A DNA stretch of 64,000 nt from an uncultured Lachnospiraceae bacterium (lineage in GTDB: Bacteria; Bacillota; Clostridia; Lachnospirales; Lachnospiraceae): the NCBI GenBank assembly GCA_910586705.1, contig CAJUJK010000009.1, positions 62,001-126,000 on the forward strand, read 5' to 3'. Under the pieces are notes generated by a model, which worked only from the letters and a program-made list of their open reading frames with translations, had not been told where the DNA came from and did not search any database. Made by a program: the position numbers and the translations under genes. Shown here one piece after another: positions 53,621 through 62,217 of this stretch. Every line of letters begins with the position of its first letter. The stretch's first letter is position 1.

Positions 53621-53702
53621 ATATGTAGTGTATTTTGGGGCAGCGGAAAGCCTGTCTCTGGTTATATAAAAAGTGAGAAGAAAAAAGAGCGGGGAAAACG
53701 GG

Positions 53703-56700
53703 ATGGGAACGAGAAAAAACAGAGTTTACAGATGGATAGCGGCTATGATGACGGCAGCTCTGTTGGTCGGACAGTGTCATGTGCCTGTGCAGGCAAACGA
53801 GGGTACTGCACCCACGGAGACGGGTATTTCGGATGAGAATACGGATGGCACGCAGGAGGGCGGCGCCGATGTGACAGACAAAGACGCGCCGGAAGGCGAT
53901 GAAAACGGCGGCGGAGAAGGTGGCTCTGGCAATGGCGGTACAGGTGAAGCCGGTGATGGCGCAGACAATAGCGGCACGGAAGAAGGCGGCACAGGGGAGG
54001 GCGGCAACGGCGAAACAGGTTCGGACAACGGCGGCGCAGAGGATGACGAAGTGGACAACCCCGGTGCGGCTGGTGACGAGACAGGAGATGAGGGCGCGGA
54101 AGAAGCTGTTTCACAAAATGCGCTGTCTGAGGAAGCGGGGACGGCGCTGACGCAGGATGAGGGTATCGAAACGTATGCGGCTGATGGTACGATCTGGGAT
54201 GATGGTTCTCATCTTTGGTACAGGGAGACGGGAAATGGCGAAGTCGAAGTAAAAGGGGAAGACCCGGAGCGGGATAACAGGGTGGGAAACGTAGTAATCC
54301 CTGAATCATTCGTGAAGGATGGAGATACCTGGCGTGTGACAGGAATAGGGGCAAACGCATTTGAGAAGAGCGACTCTCTGAAAACGGTTTCCATACCGGC
54401 AAGTGTGGAGCGTATAGGGGATAACGCATTTAAAGGCTCCTACCTTTCCAGCGCCACGATAGCGGAAGGCGTGAAAGAAATAGGAAAGAGCGCGTTTGCG
54501 TACTGCGCTTTGGAGAGCATAACGATACCGGGAAGCGTGAGAAGCATGGAGAAGGATGCATTTGCCTGCGACGAGGATTTAAAGAGTGTAACGATAAAGG
54601 AAGGTGTGACAGGAATAGGGGATAGTGCATTTCTTTATTGCAGAAGTCTGACCAGGGTAGAGATACCGGGAAGCCTGACGAGTATAGGTGATGGCGCGTT
54701 TAGTATGTGCAGCCGTCTGACCAGTGTGACAATACCGGCAGGCGTGACGGAAATAAAGGAAGGTGCGTTTGCATCGAGCGGTTTAACCAGCGTAGAGATA
54801 CCGCAGGGTGTGACGTGTATAGAGACGGCTGTGTTTGAGGGCTGTAAAAAATTAACCCGCGTAACGATACCGGAAAGTGTAACGAATATAAAGAAGAACG
54901 CTTTTTTTCAATGTGAGAGCTTAACCGCCATAGAGATACCGCAAAATGTGACGCAGATAGGGGAAGCTGCATTTTATAAATGCACAAAATTAACTGGCGT
55001 AGAGATACCGCAAGGTGTGACACGTATAGAAAATTATACATTTAAATCCTGTACAAGTTTAAACAATGTGGAGATACCGGAAAATGTAACAAGTATAGGT
55101 GAGGGTGCGTTTGAAGCCTGCAGCAGTCTGGCAAGTGTGACAATATCAGAAAAGGTATCGAAGATAGGCGTGGAGGCGTTTAAAGATTGTGGTCGATTGA
55201 AAGCGCTTTATATTGTTGTATCATCAGATGTGAACATCCGGTTTCCGCAGGTCGGGAGAGACGCATTTGCTCCATTTCCCGACAATAATGAGGTGAATAA
55301 GAGATATATTCATTTTTTTGATACATTTGATACGAGTAAGAGCGAATTGAAGGGACAAGCCTATACTGACGCCTTCAAAGAGGCCGCGAAAAATGACGGC
55401 GATGCAGACAATGGCAGATGGTATGGCTGGTCCTACGAAGGAGTAACCATAGATACTTACACCGCGACCATCAACGTGAAGAAAGACGGAACCCCATGGC
55501 TTGGTCATGGCAGAACCTTTGCCCTGCTTGGCGGCGGGACCAGCGGTTTCCTCGAAGTCCCGGGGCAGGCGGGTGACAGCTCCTACCGCATCAGTCAGGT
55601 GCCCGATGGTACATACCGCATCTATGATATCACAGGTGTTCCCGCGGATTCTCTTTATTCCAGGGCCAGGGACACGGGAGCGGAAGTGCGTGTGAGCGGC
55701 GCGGACACCGAAGTGGACGTGACGGTGAACGGGGCAGATGTGGAAAAGGACGTCCATTACTATACCGCCACCTTCTACGACGGGACGGAGGCTTACAAAG
55801 TCGGAACCCCGCAGGAGCCGCAGATTATTTTAAGAGGAAAGAAGGCGCTAAAGCCGGAGAACCCGCAGAAGGCGGACTGGCAGTTTGCCGGATGGAAGAC
55901 GACGGACGGCGGCAGCACGCCCTATAACTTTGATATGCCCGTGACTGACATCACAAGCATTTTTGCAAGCTGGGTGGAAAAGACGGCGGAGCAGTTACAG
56001 ATCAAGGCGACTGCCACGGAGGGAGGGACGATTGACCCAACAGGTGACATAGCTGTCACAAAAGGCGGGGAGCAGTCCTTTACCATCACGCCGGAGGAAG
56101 GCTATAAAATCAAGGCTGTCAAGGTGGACGGCAAGGACGTGACGGCAGGACTGAAGGACACGCTGATAAGGGCGCAGGCGGGAGCCAGATATTACACCTT
56201 TACGAATGTGACGGAGAACCACACCATCCATGCCGCTTTTGAGAAGGACGGGAACACCCCGGGCGGCGGAGGTGGCGACAATCCCGACCCGGGCGGGGAT
56301 AACCCCGGTGGCGGAGGCGGTGACAATCCCGATCCGGGAGGAGATCATCCCGGCACCGAAAGTGGTGAAGACGGCGAAGCCCCCAGCCCGGTCACAGTAG
56401 ATGTGACAACTGTGTCACAAACATCCGCTCCACAGACATCCGGCGGACAGGACAAAGGCGCGGACAATGGTGGTGCATCCGTCGAGGCACGGACAGCGGA
56501 CGGGAAAGGAACGGCTGCAGACGGGCGCGAGCCTAAGACGGGGGACGCTGCGCAGGTGGAGATTTATGCAACTGTGGCAATGATCGCGGGGCTGACGTAT
56601 CTGCTTCTCTACTTCATGGAAGAGGGACGCGGTATGACCGAGCGGGAGAAGGAAGTGTTCGTGGCAGCGTTTATCCGCTGGGCGAAGAAGGGCGGTAGAT

Positions 56701-56816
56701 TCAGGAGGTGCTGTGCGGTAGCGGCGATCTTCTGCCTGCTTGTGTACTACCACAGCATCGGGAAACGCGCGGGCAGAGCCGGCTTTGACAGGAAGTGTCT
56801 GGGACAGGCGTTGTAA
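53703..56816 (+). CDS. BspA-like leucine-rich-repeat cell-surface protein
   Basis: ATG 53703 gives 1037 residues; a GTG at 53673 is less likely. Residues 1-32 are a signal peptide (RWIAAMMTAALLVGQCHVPV, cleavage near QA-NE). Residues about 40-150 are low-complexity Gly/Glu/Asp/Asn. Thirteen 22-23-residue repeats of the BspA (LRR_5) type span about 212-505. An InlB B-repeat-like domain (TATFYDG to FASWV) lies near 683-757 and a second Gly-rich repeat domain (TATEGGTIDP) near 765-855, then a DNPDPGG linker. EPKTGDAAQ near 942 resembles a sortase motif and precedes a membrane segment, but 65 more residues with a second hydrophobic stretch follow. It is probably an adhesin-like surface protein. 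Confidence 0.88.
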   Translation: MGTRKNRVYRWIAAMMTAALLVGQCHVPVQANEGTAPTETGISDENTDGTQEGGADVTDKDAPEGDENGGGEGGSGNGGTGEAGDGADNSGTEEGGTGEGGNGETGSDNGGAEDDEVDNPGAAGDETGDEGAEEAVSQNALSEEAGTALTQDEGIETYAADGTIWDDGSHLWYRETGNGEVEVKGEDPERDNRVGNVVIPESFVKDGDTWRVTGIGANAFEKSDSLKTVSIPASVERIGDNAFKGSYLSSATIAEGVKEIGKSAFAYCALESITIPGSVRSMEKDAFACDEDLKSVTIKEGVTGIGDSAFLYCRSLTRVEIPGSLTSIGDGAFSMCSRLTSVTIPAGVTEIKEGAFASSGLTSVEIPQGVTCIETAVFEGCKKLTRVTIPESVTNIKKNAFFQCESLTAIEIPQNVTQIGEAAFYKCTKLTGVEIPQGVTRIENYTFKSCTSLNNVEIPENVTSIGEGAFEACSSLASVTISEKVSKIGVEAFKDCGRLKALYIVVSSDVNIRFPQVGRDAFAPFPDNNEVNKRYIHFFDTFDTSKSELKGQAYTDAFKEAAKNDGDADNGRWYGWSYEGVTIDTYTATINVKKDGTPWLGHGRTFALLGGGTSGFLEVPGQAGDSSYRISQVPDGTYRIYDITGVPADSLYSRARDTGAEVRVSGADTEVDVTVNGADVEKDVHYYTATFYDGTEAYKVGTPQEPQIILRGKKALKPENPQKADWQFAGWKTTDGGSTPYNFDMPVTDITSIFASWVEKTAEQLQIKATATEGGTIDPTGDIAVTKGGEQSFTITPEEGYKIKAVKVDGKDVTAGLKDTLIRAQAGARYYTFTNVTENHTIHAAFEKDGNTPGGGGGDNPDPGGDNPGGGGGDNPDPGGDHPGTESGEDGEAPSPVTVDVTTVSQTSAPQTSGGQDKGADNGGASVEARTADGKGTAADGREPKTGDAAQVEIYATVAMIAGLTYLLLYFMEEGRGMTEREKEVFVAAFIRWAKKGGRFRRCCAVAAIFCLLVYYHSIGKRAGRAGFDRKCLGQAL
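54336..55220 (+). repeat. 13 tandem leucine-rich repeats (about 69 bp each)
   Basis: The repeat pattern is V-T-x-I-G-x-x-A-F-x-x-C-x-x-L-x-x-V-x-I-P, read from Val 212 to about residue 505 of the surface protein. Repeats differ in DNA sequence, so recent expansion is not evident. Confidence 0.85.
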
Positions 56817-56820
56817 AGGA

Positions 56821-56851
56821 ATAAAAATAGAGGCTGCCTAAACAGCAGCCC
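56821..56851 (-). terminator. terminator for the - strand membrane protein gene
   Basis: On the - strand GGCTGC and GCAGCC (56832-56837 and 56845-56850) pair around a 7-base loop that contains the stop codon, followed by TCTATTTTTATT. On the + strand the T run is farther away, so it is weaker in that direction. Confidence 0.55.
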
Positions 56852-57581
56852 CTGCATTATTTTTAATCAGATCCAGAAAGAACTCCGCCTCGGTCGCTGC
56901 CATATAAGGGATCACCCACAGCAGCGCCAGTCCCCACGACAACAGTCCGAGAAGCATGAGCGGAAGAAAACTTACATAGAGATAGAAGAGCCTGCCTTTG
57001 TGGTGCACCATGAGGCGGCGGCTTTTTTGTAGCAGCTCCCTCGCCGTGTACTGCGGAAAATCGTGGAGCAGGAAGTAAGTCTGGGCATAAAAAAGGCTCA
57101 GCATAACGGAAACCGCCCCCGACAGAATCATGGAGAGCGCATAGGGCAGCATGAGGTTCATCACTTTATTCACATGATTCATATTTGCCAGCATCAGGTA
57201 GTTTATAATGATCTGCGGCAGGCTCGACAGATAGGTAACCAGCGTGATCCATGCCTGTATGACAATCGCTTTGTCGGGGCAGAGCTGAAAACCGTAAAAC
57301 AGGTCTCCCACAGAAACCGGGCGTCCACAGATCAGCTTCAGATAGAGATAGGCGCTGCCCGAAGAAAACAACCCGGTCAGAATGGAAACCAGAAACATAA
57401 TCGCATAGTAGATAATGGTGCCGGGTATCGTGGAGAGGTCCACGAGCAGGCTCACGGCGAGAGTGACAGCACCCATAATCGCGACTACAATCATAAAAGC
57501 GCCGATGGTCGTGCCGTAATGTCCGAGCAGATGCTCTCTGGCGCTGGCTTTCAGTTCTGATGATGACTTAAATTGGTTCAT
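56838..57581 (-). CDS. DUF975 family membrane protein
   Basis: The 247-residue protein has about six hydrophobic segments (AFMIVVAIMGAVTLAVSLLV, IIYYAIMFLVSILTGLF, LPYALSMILSGAVSVMLSLF, YLYVSFLPLMLLGLLSWGLA). The N-terminal SSSELKASAREHLLGHYGTT and the central FYGFQLCPDKAI resemble DUF975, integral membrane proteins common in Firmicutes with no established function. The SD is weak and distant. It converges with the repeat surface protein gene across a shared terminator region. Confidence 0.75.
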   Translation of the reverse strand: MNQFKSSSELKASAREHLLGHYGTTIGAFMIVVAIMGAVTLAVSLLVDLSTIPGTIIYYAIMFLVSILTGLFSSGSAYLYLKLICGRPVSVGDLFYGFQLCPDKAIVIQAWITLVTYLSSLPQIIINYLMLANMNHVNKVMNLMLPYALSMILSGAVSVMLSLFYAQTYFLLHDFPQYTARELLQKSRRLMVHHKGRLFYLYVSFLPLMLLGLLSWGLALLWVIPYMAATEAEFFLDLIKNNAGAAV

Positions 57582-57630
57582 GCCGATGTTATGTCAACCT
57601 TTCTTGGGCAAGTTCAATGATACCCGGAGT

Positions 57631-58101
57631 TTATACCGCCTCATCAAAGTTCATGCCGCGGTATTTGTTTACTGCGTCGGAGGATTTCATATCCTTCTGG
57701 TAAGGATTATCCTCGTTGCGGTATTTGATCTGGGTGGCGGTGGTGCCGCCGGCTACATAGGTGCGTCCGCATTCCGGGCAGATGTCTGTCTTGATGGACA
57801 CATTGCAGGAAACCACTTTGCCGTTTTTTTCGGAAGCTTTCTGATAGGCATTGCTCACATGCTCCTGCTCGTGACCTCTGACCCTCGCCGCCGCCGCTTT
57901 CGGATCAATGTGCGCAGCAGCCTTGAAGGAGACGTCGCCCTCGTCGGAACCGTCTTGATACTTGCGGTTTTTACAAGTCTCGCACTCCGCGGGGGAAGAT
58001 TTCTTTCCCGGCTGTCTCTCGGTGGATTCGCCGGGGTTGCGTATGATGACGCGGCCGTCCACAGGCGCGCCGGAAGATCCCATAATCGGAGAAATCGTCA
58101 T
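57631..58101 (-). CDS. small SprA-like putative metalloprotease
   Basis: The 156-residue protein has GHEQEHVSNAYQKA near residue 75, an H-E-x-x-H zinc motif, and a helix after it. CETCKNRKYQDGSDEGD near residue 40 and CPECGRTYVAGG near residue 108 are two Cys-x-x-Cys pairs that could bind a second zinc. The set matches SprA-related or CJM1-type putative metalloproteases. There is no signal peptide, so the place of action is unclear. Its start has an AGGCAGGG SD. It is separated by 49 bases from the DUF975 gene. Confidence 0.65.
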   Translation of the reverse strand: MTISPIMGSSGAPVDGRVIIRNPGESTERQPGKKSSPAECETCKNRKYQDGSDEGDVSFKAAAHIDPKAAAARVRGHEQEHVSNAYQKASEKNGKVVSCNVSIKTDICPECGRTYVAGGTTATQIKYRNEDNPYQKDMKSSDAVNKYRGMNFDEAV

Positions 58102-58151
58102 AACGTTACCCTGCCTTTCTTTTCATTCAAATCATAGTCTGAACCTGCCAT

Positions 58152-58670
58152 TTATTCCAGTTCGTCCAAATTCCACATATCGTAAATCTCTTCCATCATC
58201 TCATCGTAAGAGACGCCGTACTGCTCCTCGCACATTTTATTGACTTCCTCAGTCAGATCCGGGGAGAGTCTGGGAAGGGAAAATACCAGCCATACGGCAA
58301 AAACGCAGAATGCCACGTCCAATGCCAGCCCGGTAATGCAGCAGATCATGCCAGCCTTCGCCTTGCCAGCCATTTTTTTCGCGCCGCCTCTGGAGAGGAT
58401 CGCCAGAATAATGCCGACGCCGCCCAGAAGAAACGGCATGGACAGCCGCAGCAACAAAAGGCTCGCCAAAGTGATAATGCCCAGAATCATGGAGGCGGTA
58501 GCCATGTTTTCGCCCTTCGGTCTGAGCTGGACAGGCTGCATGGGCGAACCGTAGGGATTGTATGGCTGATTGCCGTTGTACGGATTGTTGTTATTATACG
58601 GATTGTTGTTATTGTAAGGATTGTAACCGCCGCCGGGACCGCCCTGCGGATTGTTTGGTCCATAGTCCAT
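58152..58670 (-). CDS. DUF4190-like membrane protein with NPYN repeats
   Basis: This is a 172-residue protein. Residues 1-45 are rich in Asn, Pro, Tyr and Gly with repeats (NPYNNNNPYNNNNPYNGNQP). Two hydrophobic regions follow (MILGIITLASLLLLRLSMPF with LLGGVGIILAIL, and AGMICCITGLALDVAFCVFA), as in DUF4190 proteins, then an acidic tail (EEVNKMCEEQYGVSYDEMM). The fold and repeats are seen in many Gram-positive small membrane proteins, function unknown. A GAGG SD precedes the start. Confidence 0.75.
   Translation of the reverse strand: MDYGPNNPQGGPGGGYNPYNNNNPYNNNNPYNGNQPYNPYGSPMQPVQLRPKGENMATASMILGIITLASLLLLRLSMPFLLGGVGIILAILSRGGAKKMAGKAKAGMICCITGLALDVAFCVFAVWLVFSLPRLSPDLTEEVNKMCEEQYGVSYDEMMEEIYDMWNLDELE
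58581..58616 (-). repeat. 18-bp tandem repeat (two units)
   Basis: On the + strand CGGATTGTTGTTATTATA (58581-58598) is followed by the near-identical CGGATTGTTGTTATTGTA (58599-58616). The units encode the NPYNNN repeats. Being a multiple of three, changes in number would keep the frame. Confidence 0.8.
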
Positions 58671-58820
58671 TGTGTATGCCTCGTTTTCGTGATCGGTATT
58701 TGTGACGGGGAATACATAACATTCCCTAAATCGCCGGATTTAGCCAGCAATTTTTTATAGTTTAGCATATTTTTCCGAAAAAAACCATAGCTTCCTGTGG
58801 CGGATTTCGGATTTATCTTG

Positions 58821-58826
58821 TATAAT
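58821..58826 (+). promoter_or_regulatory. -10 element upstream of tex
   Basis: TATAAT matches consensus, 66 bases before the tex start. The -35 region (TGGCGG at 58798-58803) is poor. The 221-base gap also carries the leader of the divergent - strand gene; nothing else was recognised. Confidence 0.45.
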
Positions 58827-58891
58827 AAAAACGTTAGGCAAAAGAATGCATGTATACTTTATTGCAATGAAGTGATAAAGAAGAGGGTATT

Positions 58892-61246
58892 ATGGACATT
58901 ATTTTACAACTGAAAGAGGAATTACAGGTAGAAAAGTGGCAGGTGGAGGCGGCGGTTTCCCTGATTGACGAGGGAAACACGATTCCCTTTATCGCCCGCT
59001 ACCGGAAAGAGATGACGGGATCCTTAAACGACGAAGTGTTGAGGGATCTCCATGAGCGCCTTACCTATCTGCGGAATCTGGAGGAGAAGAAGGCGCAGGT
59101 TCTTAGCAGTATCGAGGAGCAGGGTAAGCTGACCGACGAGCTTAAGGCGCGTATTGAGGCGGCGCAGACCATGGTGGTGGTGGAGGATCTTTACCGTCCT
59201 TACCGCCCGAAGAGAAAGACCCGCGCCAGTGTGGCGAAGGAGAAGGGCTTAGAGCCCCTTGCGGCGTTTATTCTCGCGCAGGAGACGACGGCGCCGATCG
59301 AGGAGGAAGCGGCGAAGTATATCCGCGAGGACGAGGATGAGGCGAAAGCCGTGAAGACGGCGGCGGAGGCTCTGCAGGGCGCGAAGGATATTATCGCGGA
59401 GCAGATTTCCGACGAGGCGGATTACCGCATCTATATCCGCGACATTACCATGAAGGAAGGAAAGCTCGTGACCGCCGCCAAGGATGAAAAGGCGGAGAGC
59501 GTTTACGAGATGTATTACCAGTATGAGGAACCCATCAGCAAGGTGGCGGGGCACCGGGTTCTCGCCATCAACAGGGGCGAGAATGAGAAGTTCCTGACGG
59601 TGAAAATCGAAGCGCCCGAGGAGAGGATTCTTCAATTCCTGCGCACAAAAACCATAATAAATGACAATCATGTCACATCTCCGGTTCTGGAGGAAGTAAT
59701 CGCTGACAGTTATGACAGGCTGATCGCTCCGGCAATAGAGAGGGAGATCAGAAATGACCTCACCGAGAAGGCGGAGGACGGCGCCATCTCCGTATTTGGA
59801 AAAAATCTGGAGCAGCTTTTGCTGCAGCCGCCGATTAAAGGTAAGGTTGTGCTTGGCTGGGATCCGGCTTTCCGCACGGGCTGTAAGCTGGCGGTGGTGG
59901 ACGAGACGGGTAAGGTGCTCGACACGAAGGTGATCTATCCCACCGCGCCCCAGAATAAGGTGGAGCAGGCGAAAGCCGAGCTGAAAAAGCTGATTAAAAA
60001 ATATAGCGTCTCCCTGATTTCCGTGGGAAACGGGACGGCGTCCAGAGAGTCCGAGCAGGTGATTGTGGAGCTGATCAAGGAACTGGATGTGCCGGTGCAG
60101 TATGTGATCGTGAACGAGGCGGGCGCGTCCGTCTATTCCGCCAGCAAACTGGCAACGGAGGAATTCCCTGAGTTTGACGTGGGGCAGAGAAGCGCGGCTT
60201 CCATCGCGAGAAGACTGCAGGATCCTCTGGCGGAACTGGTAAAGATCGATCCCAAATCCATCGGCGTGGGGCAGTACCAGCATGACATGAACCAGAAGAA
60301 GCTGAGCGAGGCCCTTGGTGGTGTCGTGGAGGACAGCGTGAACCGGGTCGGCGTGGATCTGAACACCGCCTCCGCCTCCCTTCTCGAGTATGTATCCGGC
60401 GTGACCAAGGTGATCGCCAGAAACATAGTGGACTACCGGGAGACCAACGGACGTTTCACTGACAGAAAACAGCTTCTCAAGGTGGCGAAGCTGGGACCGA
60501 AGGCGTTTGAACAGTGTGCGGGCTTTATGCGGATCGCGGACGGCGACAATCCTCTGGACGCCACCAGCGTCCACCCGGAATCCTACGAGGCGGCGAAAAA
60601 GCTGATGGAGAAGCTGGGGCTCACCATGGAGGATATCAAGGAGGCGCAGAAAAAGGCGGCGGTGAAGAAACCGGCTCCCGCGAAGGAGAAGAAGCCCCGC
60701 CCGAAAAAGCCTGTGATCCGAAACACCGACACGGCGATGGGCAAGGCGCTGGCGGCTGCGCTTGGCGGCATGGATATGGCGGCGGAGGGAAATGACACGG
60801 ATGTCATAAGTTCCGGCTCCGGCAGTCAGGGGCAGACGGCTGTCAGCAATCTGGCAAAGCGGGTCAAGGATAAGAAAAAGCTGGCGGAGGAGCTTGGAAT
60901 CGGTGAAATCACGCTGGTGGATATTCTGACAGAGCTGGAAAAACCGGCCCGCGATCCGAGAGACAACATGCCTGCGCCGATCCTTAGAAGCGACGTATTA
61001 GATATGAAGGACTTAAAGCCCGGCATGATCTTAAAAGGGACGGTCAGAAATGTCATCGACTTCGGCGTATTCGTGGATATCGGCGTGCATCAGGACGGTC
61101 TGGTGCATATCTCGCAGATTACGGACCGCTATATCAGACACCCGCTGGAGGCGGTCAGCGTGGGGGATATCGTGGATGTGCAGGTGCTCACGGTGGACGT
61201 GCCGAAGAAAAGAATAGGGCTTACCATGAGGATCAAAAGACAATAG
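58892..61246 (+). CDS. tex: Tex family S1 RNA-binding protein
   Basis: The 784-residue protein starts behind GAAGAGGG. Tex is a conserved transcription accessory protein that binds nucleic acid. Landmarks are the N-terminal IPFIARYRKEMTGSLNDEVL, the YqgF-like core VVLGWDPAFRTGCKLAVVDE and VGNGTASRESEQ, VYSASKLATEEFPEFD, the helix-hairpin-helix VDLNTASASLLEYVSGV with VAKLGPKAFEQCAGFMRI, and a C-terminal S1 domain (LKGTVRNVIDFGVFVDIGVH, DGLVHISQI). A long Lys/Pro/Ala linker with Gly-rich tail (about 590-660) lies between the core and S1. Confidence 0.94.
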   Translation: MDIILQLKEELQVEKWQVEAAVSLIDEGNTIPFIARYRKEMTGSLNDEVLRDLHERLTYLRNLEEKKAQVLSSIEEQGKLTDELKARIEAAQTMVVVEDLYRPYRPKRKTRASVAKEKGLEPLAAFILAQETTAPIEEEAAKYIREDEDEAKAVKTAAEALQGAKDIIAEQISDEADYRIYIRDITMKEGKLVTAAKDEKAESVYEMYYQYEEPISKVAGHRVLAINRGENEKFLTVKIEAPEERILQFLRTKTIINDNHVTSPVLEEVIADSYDRLIAPAIEREIRNDLTEKAEDGAISVFGKNLEQLLLQPPIKGKVVLGWDPAFRTGCKLAVVDETGKVLDTKVIYPTAPQNKVEQAKAELKKLIKKYSVSLISVGNGTASRESEQVIVELIKELDVPVQYVIVNEAGASVYSASKLATEEFPEFDVGQRSAASIARRLQDPLAELVKIDPKSIGVGQYQHDMNQKKLSEALGGVVEDSVNRVGVDLNTASASLLEYVSGVTKVIARNIVDYRETNGRFTDRKQLLKVAKLGPKAFEQCAGFMRIADGDNPLDATSVHPESYEAAKKLMEKLGLTMEDIKEAQKKAAVKKPAPAKEKKPRPKKPVIRNTDTAMGKALAAALGGMDMAAEGNDTDVISSGSGSQGQTAVSNLAKRVKDKKKLAEELGIGEITLVDILTELEKPARDPRDNMPAPILRSDVLDMKDLKPGMILKGTVRNVIDFGVFVDIGVHQDGLVHISQITDRYIRHPLEAVSVGDIVDVQVLTVDVPKKRIGLTMRIKRQ

Positions 61247-61261
61247 AAAAGGAGTTTTGCC

Positions 61262-62179
61262 ATGTTTAAGTACATTGTGAAAAGAATTTTGCTGGCGATC
61301 GTGACGATCTGGGCGGTTGCCACACTCACCTTCTTCCTGATGAATCTGGTGCCGGGCGGACCGTTTTTGTCGGAGAAGGCGATCAGCCCCCAGGCGCAGG
61401 CGGCGCTGGAGGCGAAGTACGGGCTGGATAAACCCATGTCACAGCGCTATGTGAACTATATGACCGGGGCGCTCCACGGGGATTTCGGTGACAGCCTGAA
61501 ACAGAGAGGCCGTACCGTCATGTCCATCATTTCCATGAAATTTCCCGTGTCCGCGAGGGTCGGCGGCATATCCGTCCTCGTGGCGCTGATTCTGGGAATA
61601 CCCCTTGGCAGTATCGCCGCTTTGAAGCGGGGAAAGCCGGCGGACAGTGTGATCAGCGTGATTGCGACATGCGGTATCGCGGTGCCCAGTTTCGTGATCT
61701 GTACGCTGCTCATGTATTTCTTCGGCGTGAAGCTGGGGCTTCTGCCCACGATGGGTCTGGAGAGCGCAAAGCACTATGTGATGCCGGTGATTGCCCTGTC
61801 CTTCTACCCCACAGCTTATATTATGCGGCTGATGCGCTCCTCCATGCTGGACGTGCTGGGACAGGACTATATGCGTACAGCCAAGGCAAAAGGACTGGCG
61901 GGAGGAAAGATACTCTTCAAGCACGCGCTTAGAAACGCGATTCTGCCGGTAGTAACCTATGTGGGTCCCATGCTTGCATACACCATCACGGGAAGCTTCG
62001 TGGTGGAGAAGATCTTTGTCATACCGGGACTGGGTGGAGAGTTTATCAAGGCGATCAACGGGCGCGATTACACGCTGATTATGGGTACGACGATCTTTCT
62101 GGCGACCCTTGTTATCGTGATGAACGTGGTTGTGGATATCATTTACAAACTGGTTGATCCGAGAATCAAACTCAAGTAA
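61262..62179 (+). CDS. oppB: oligopeptide ABC transporter permease OppB-type
   Basis: This 305-residue inner-membrane permease starts behind AAAAGGAG. It begins MFKYIVKRILLAIVTIWAVA, has FFLMNLVPGGPFLSEKA and GLDKPMSQRYVNYM typical of OppB, and the permease EAA loop MRTAKAKGLAGGKILFKHAL, where the ATPase docks. It lies 15 bases after tex and starts the opp set. A substrate-binding protein gene is not in the window. Dipeptides or oligopeptides are the expected substrate. Confidence 0.92.
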   Translation: MFKYIVKRILLAIVTIWAVATLTFFLMNLVPGGPFLSEKAISPQAQAALEAKYGLDKPMSQRYVNYMTGALHGDFGDSLKQRGRTVMSIISMKFPVSARVGGISVLVALILGIPLGSIAALKRGKPADSVISVIATCGIAVPSFVICTLLMYFFGVKLGLLPTMGLESAKHYVMPVIALSFYPTAYIMRLMRSSMLDVLGQDYMRTAKAKGLAGGKILFKHALRNAILPVVTYVGPMLAYTITGSFVVEKIFVIPGLGGEFIKAINGRDYTLIMGTTIFLATLVIVMNVVVDIIYKLVDPRIKLK

Positions 62180-62217
62180 CTGGTATAGTAGAAATTTTAT
62201 AGAAAGGTACGCGAAAC

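Noticed and set aside
54336..55220. CRISPR-like array.
   Set aside because: The periodicity is protein-level leucine-rich repeats; DNA repeats are imperfect and there are no unique spacers.
59249..60574. Long open frame on the - strand (441 codons) opposite tex.
   Set aside because: A shadow of the high-GC coding frame of tex; no SD or family motifs.
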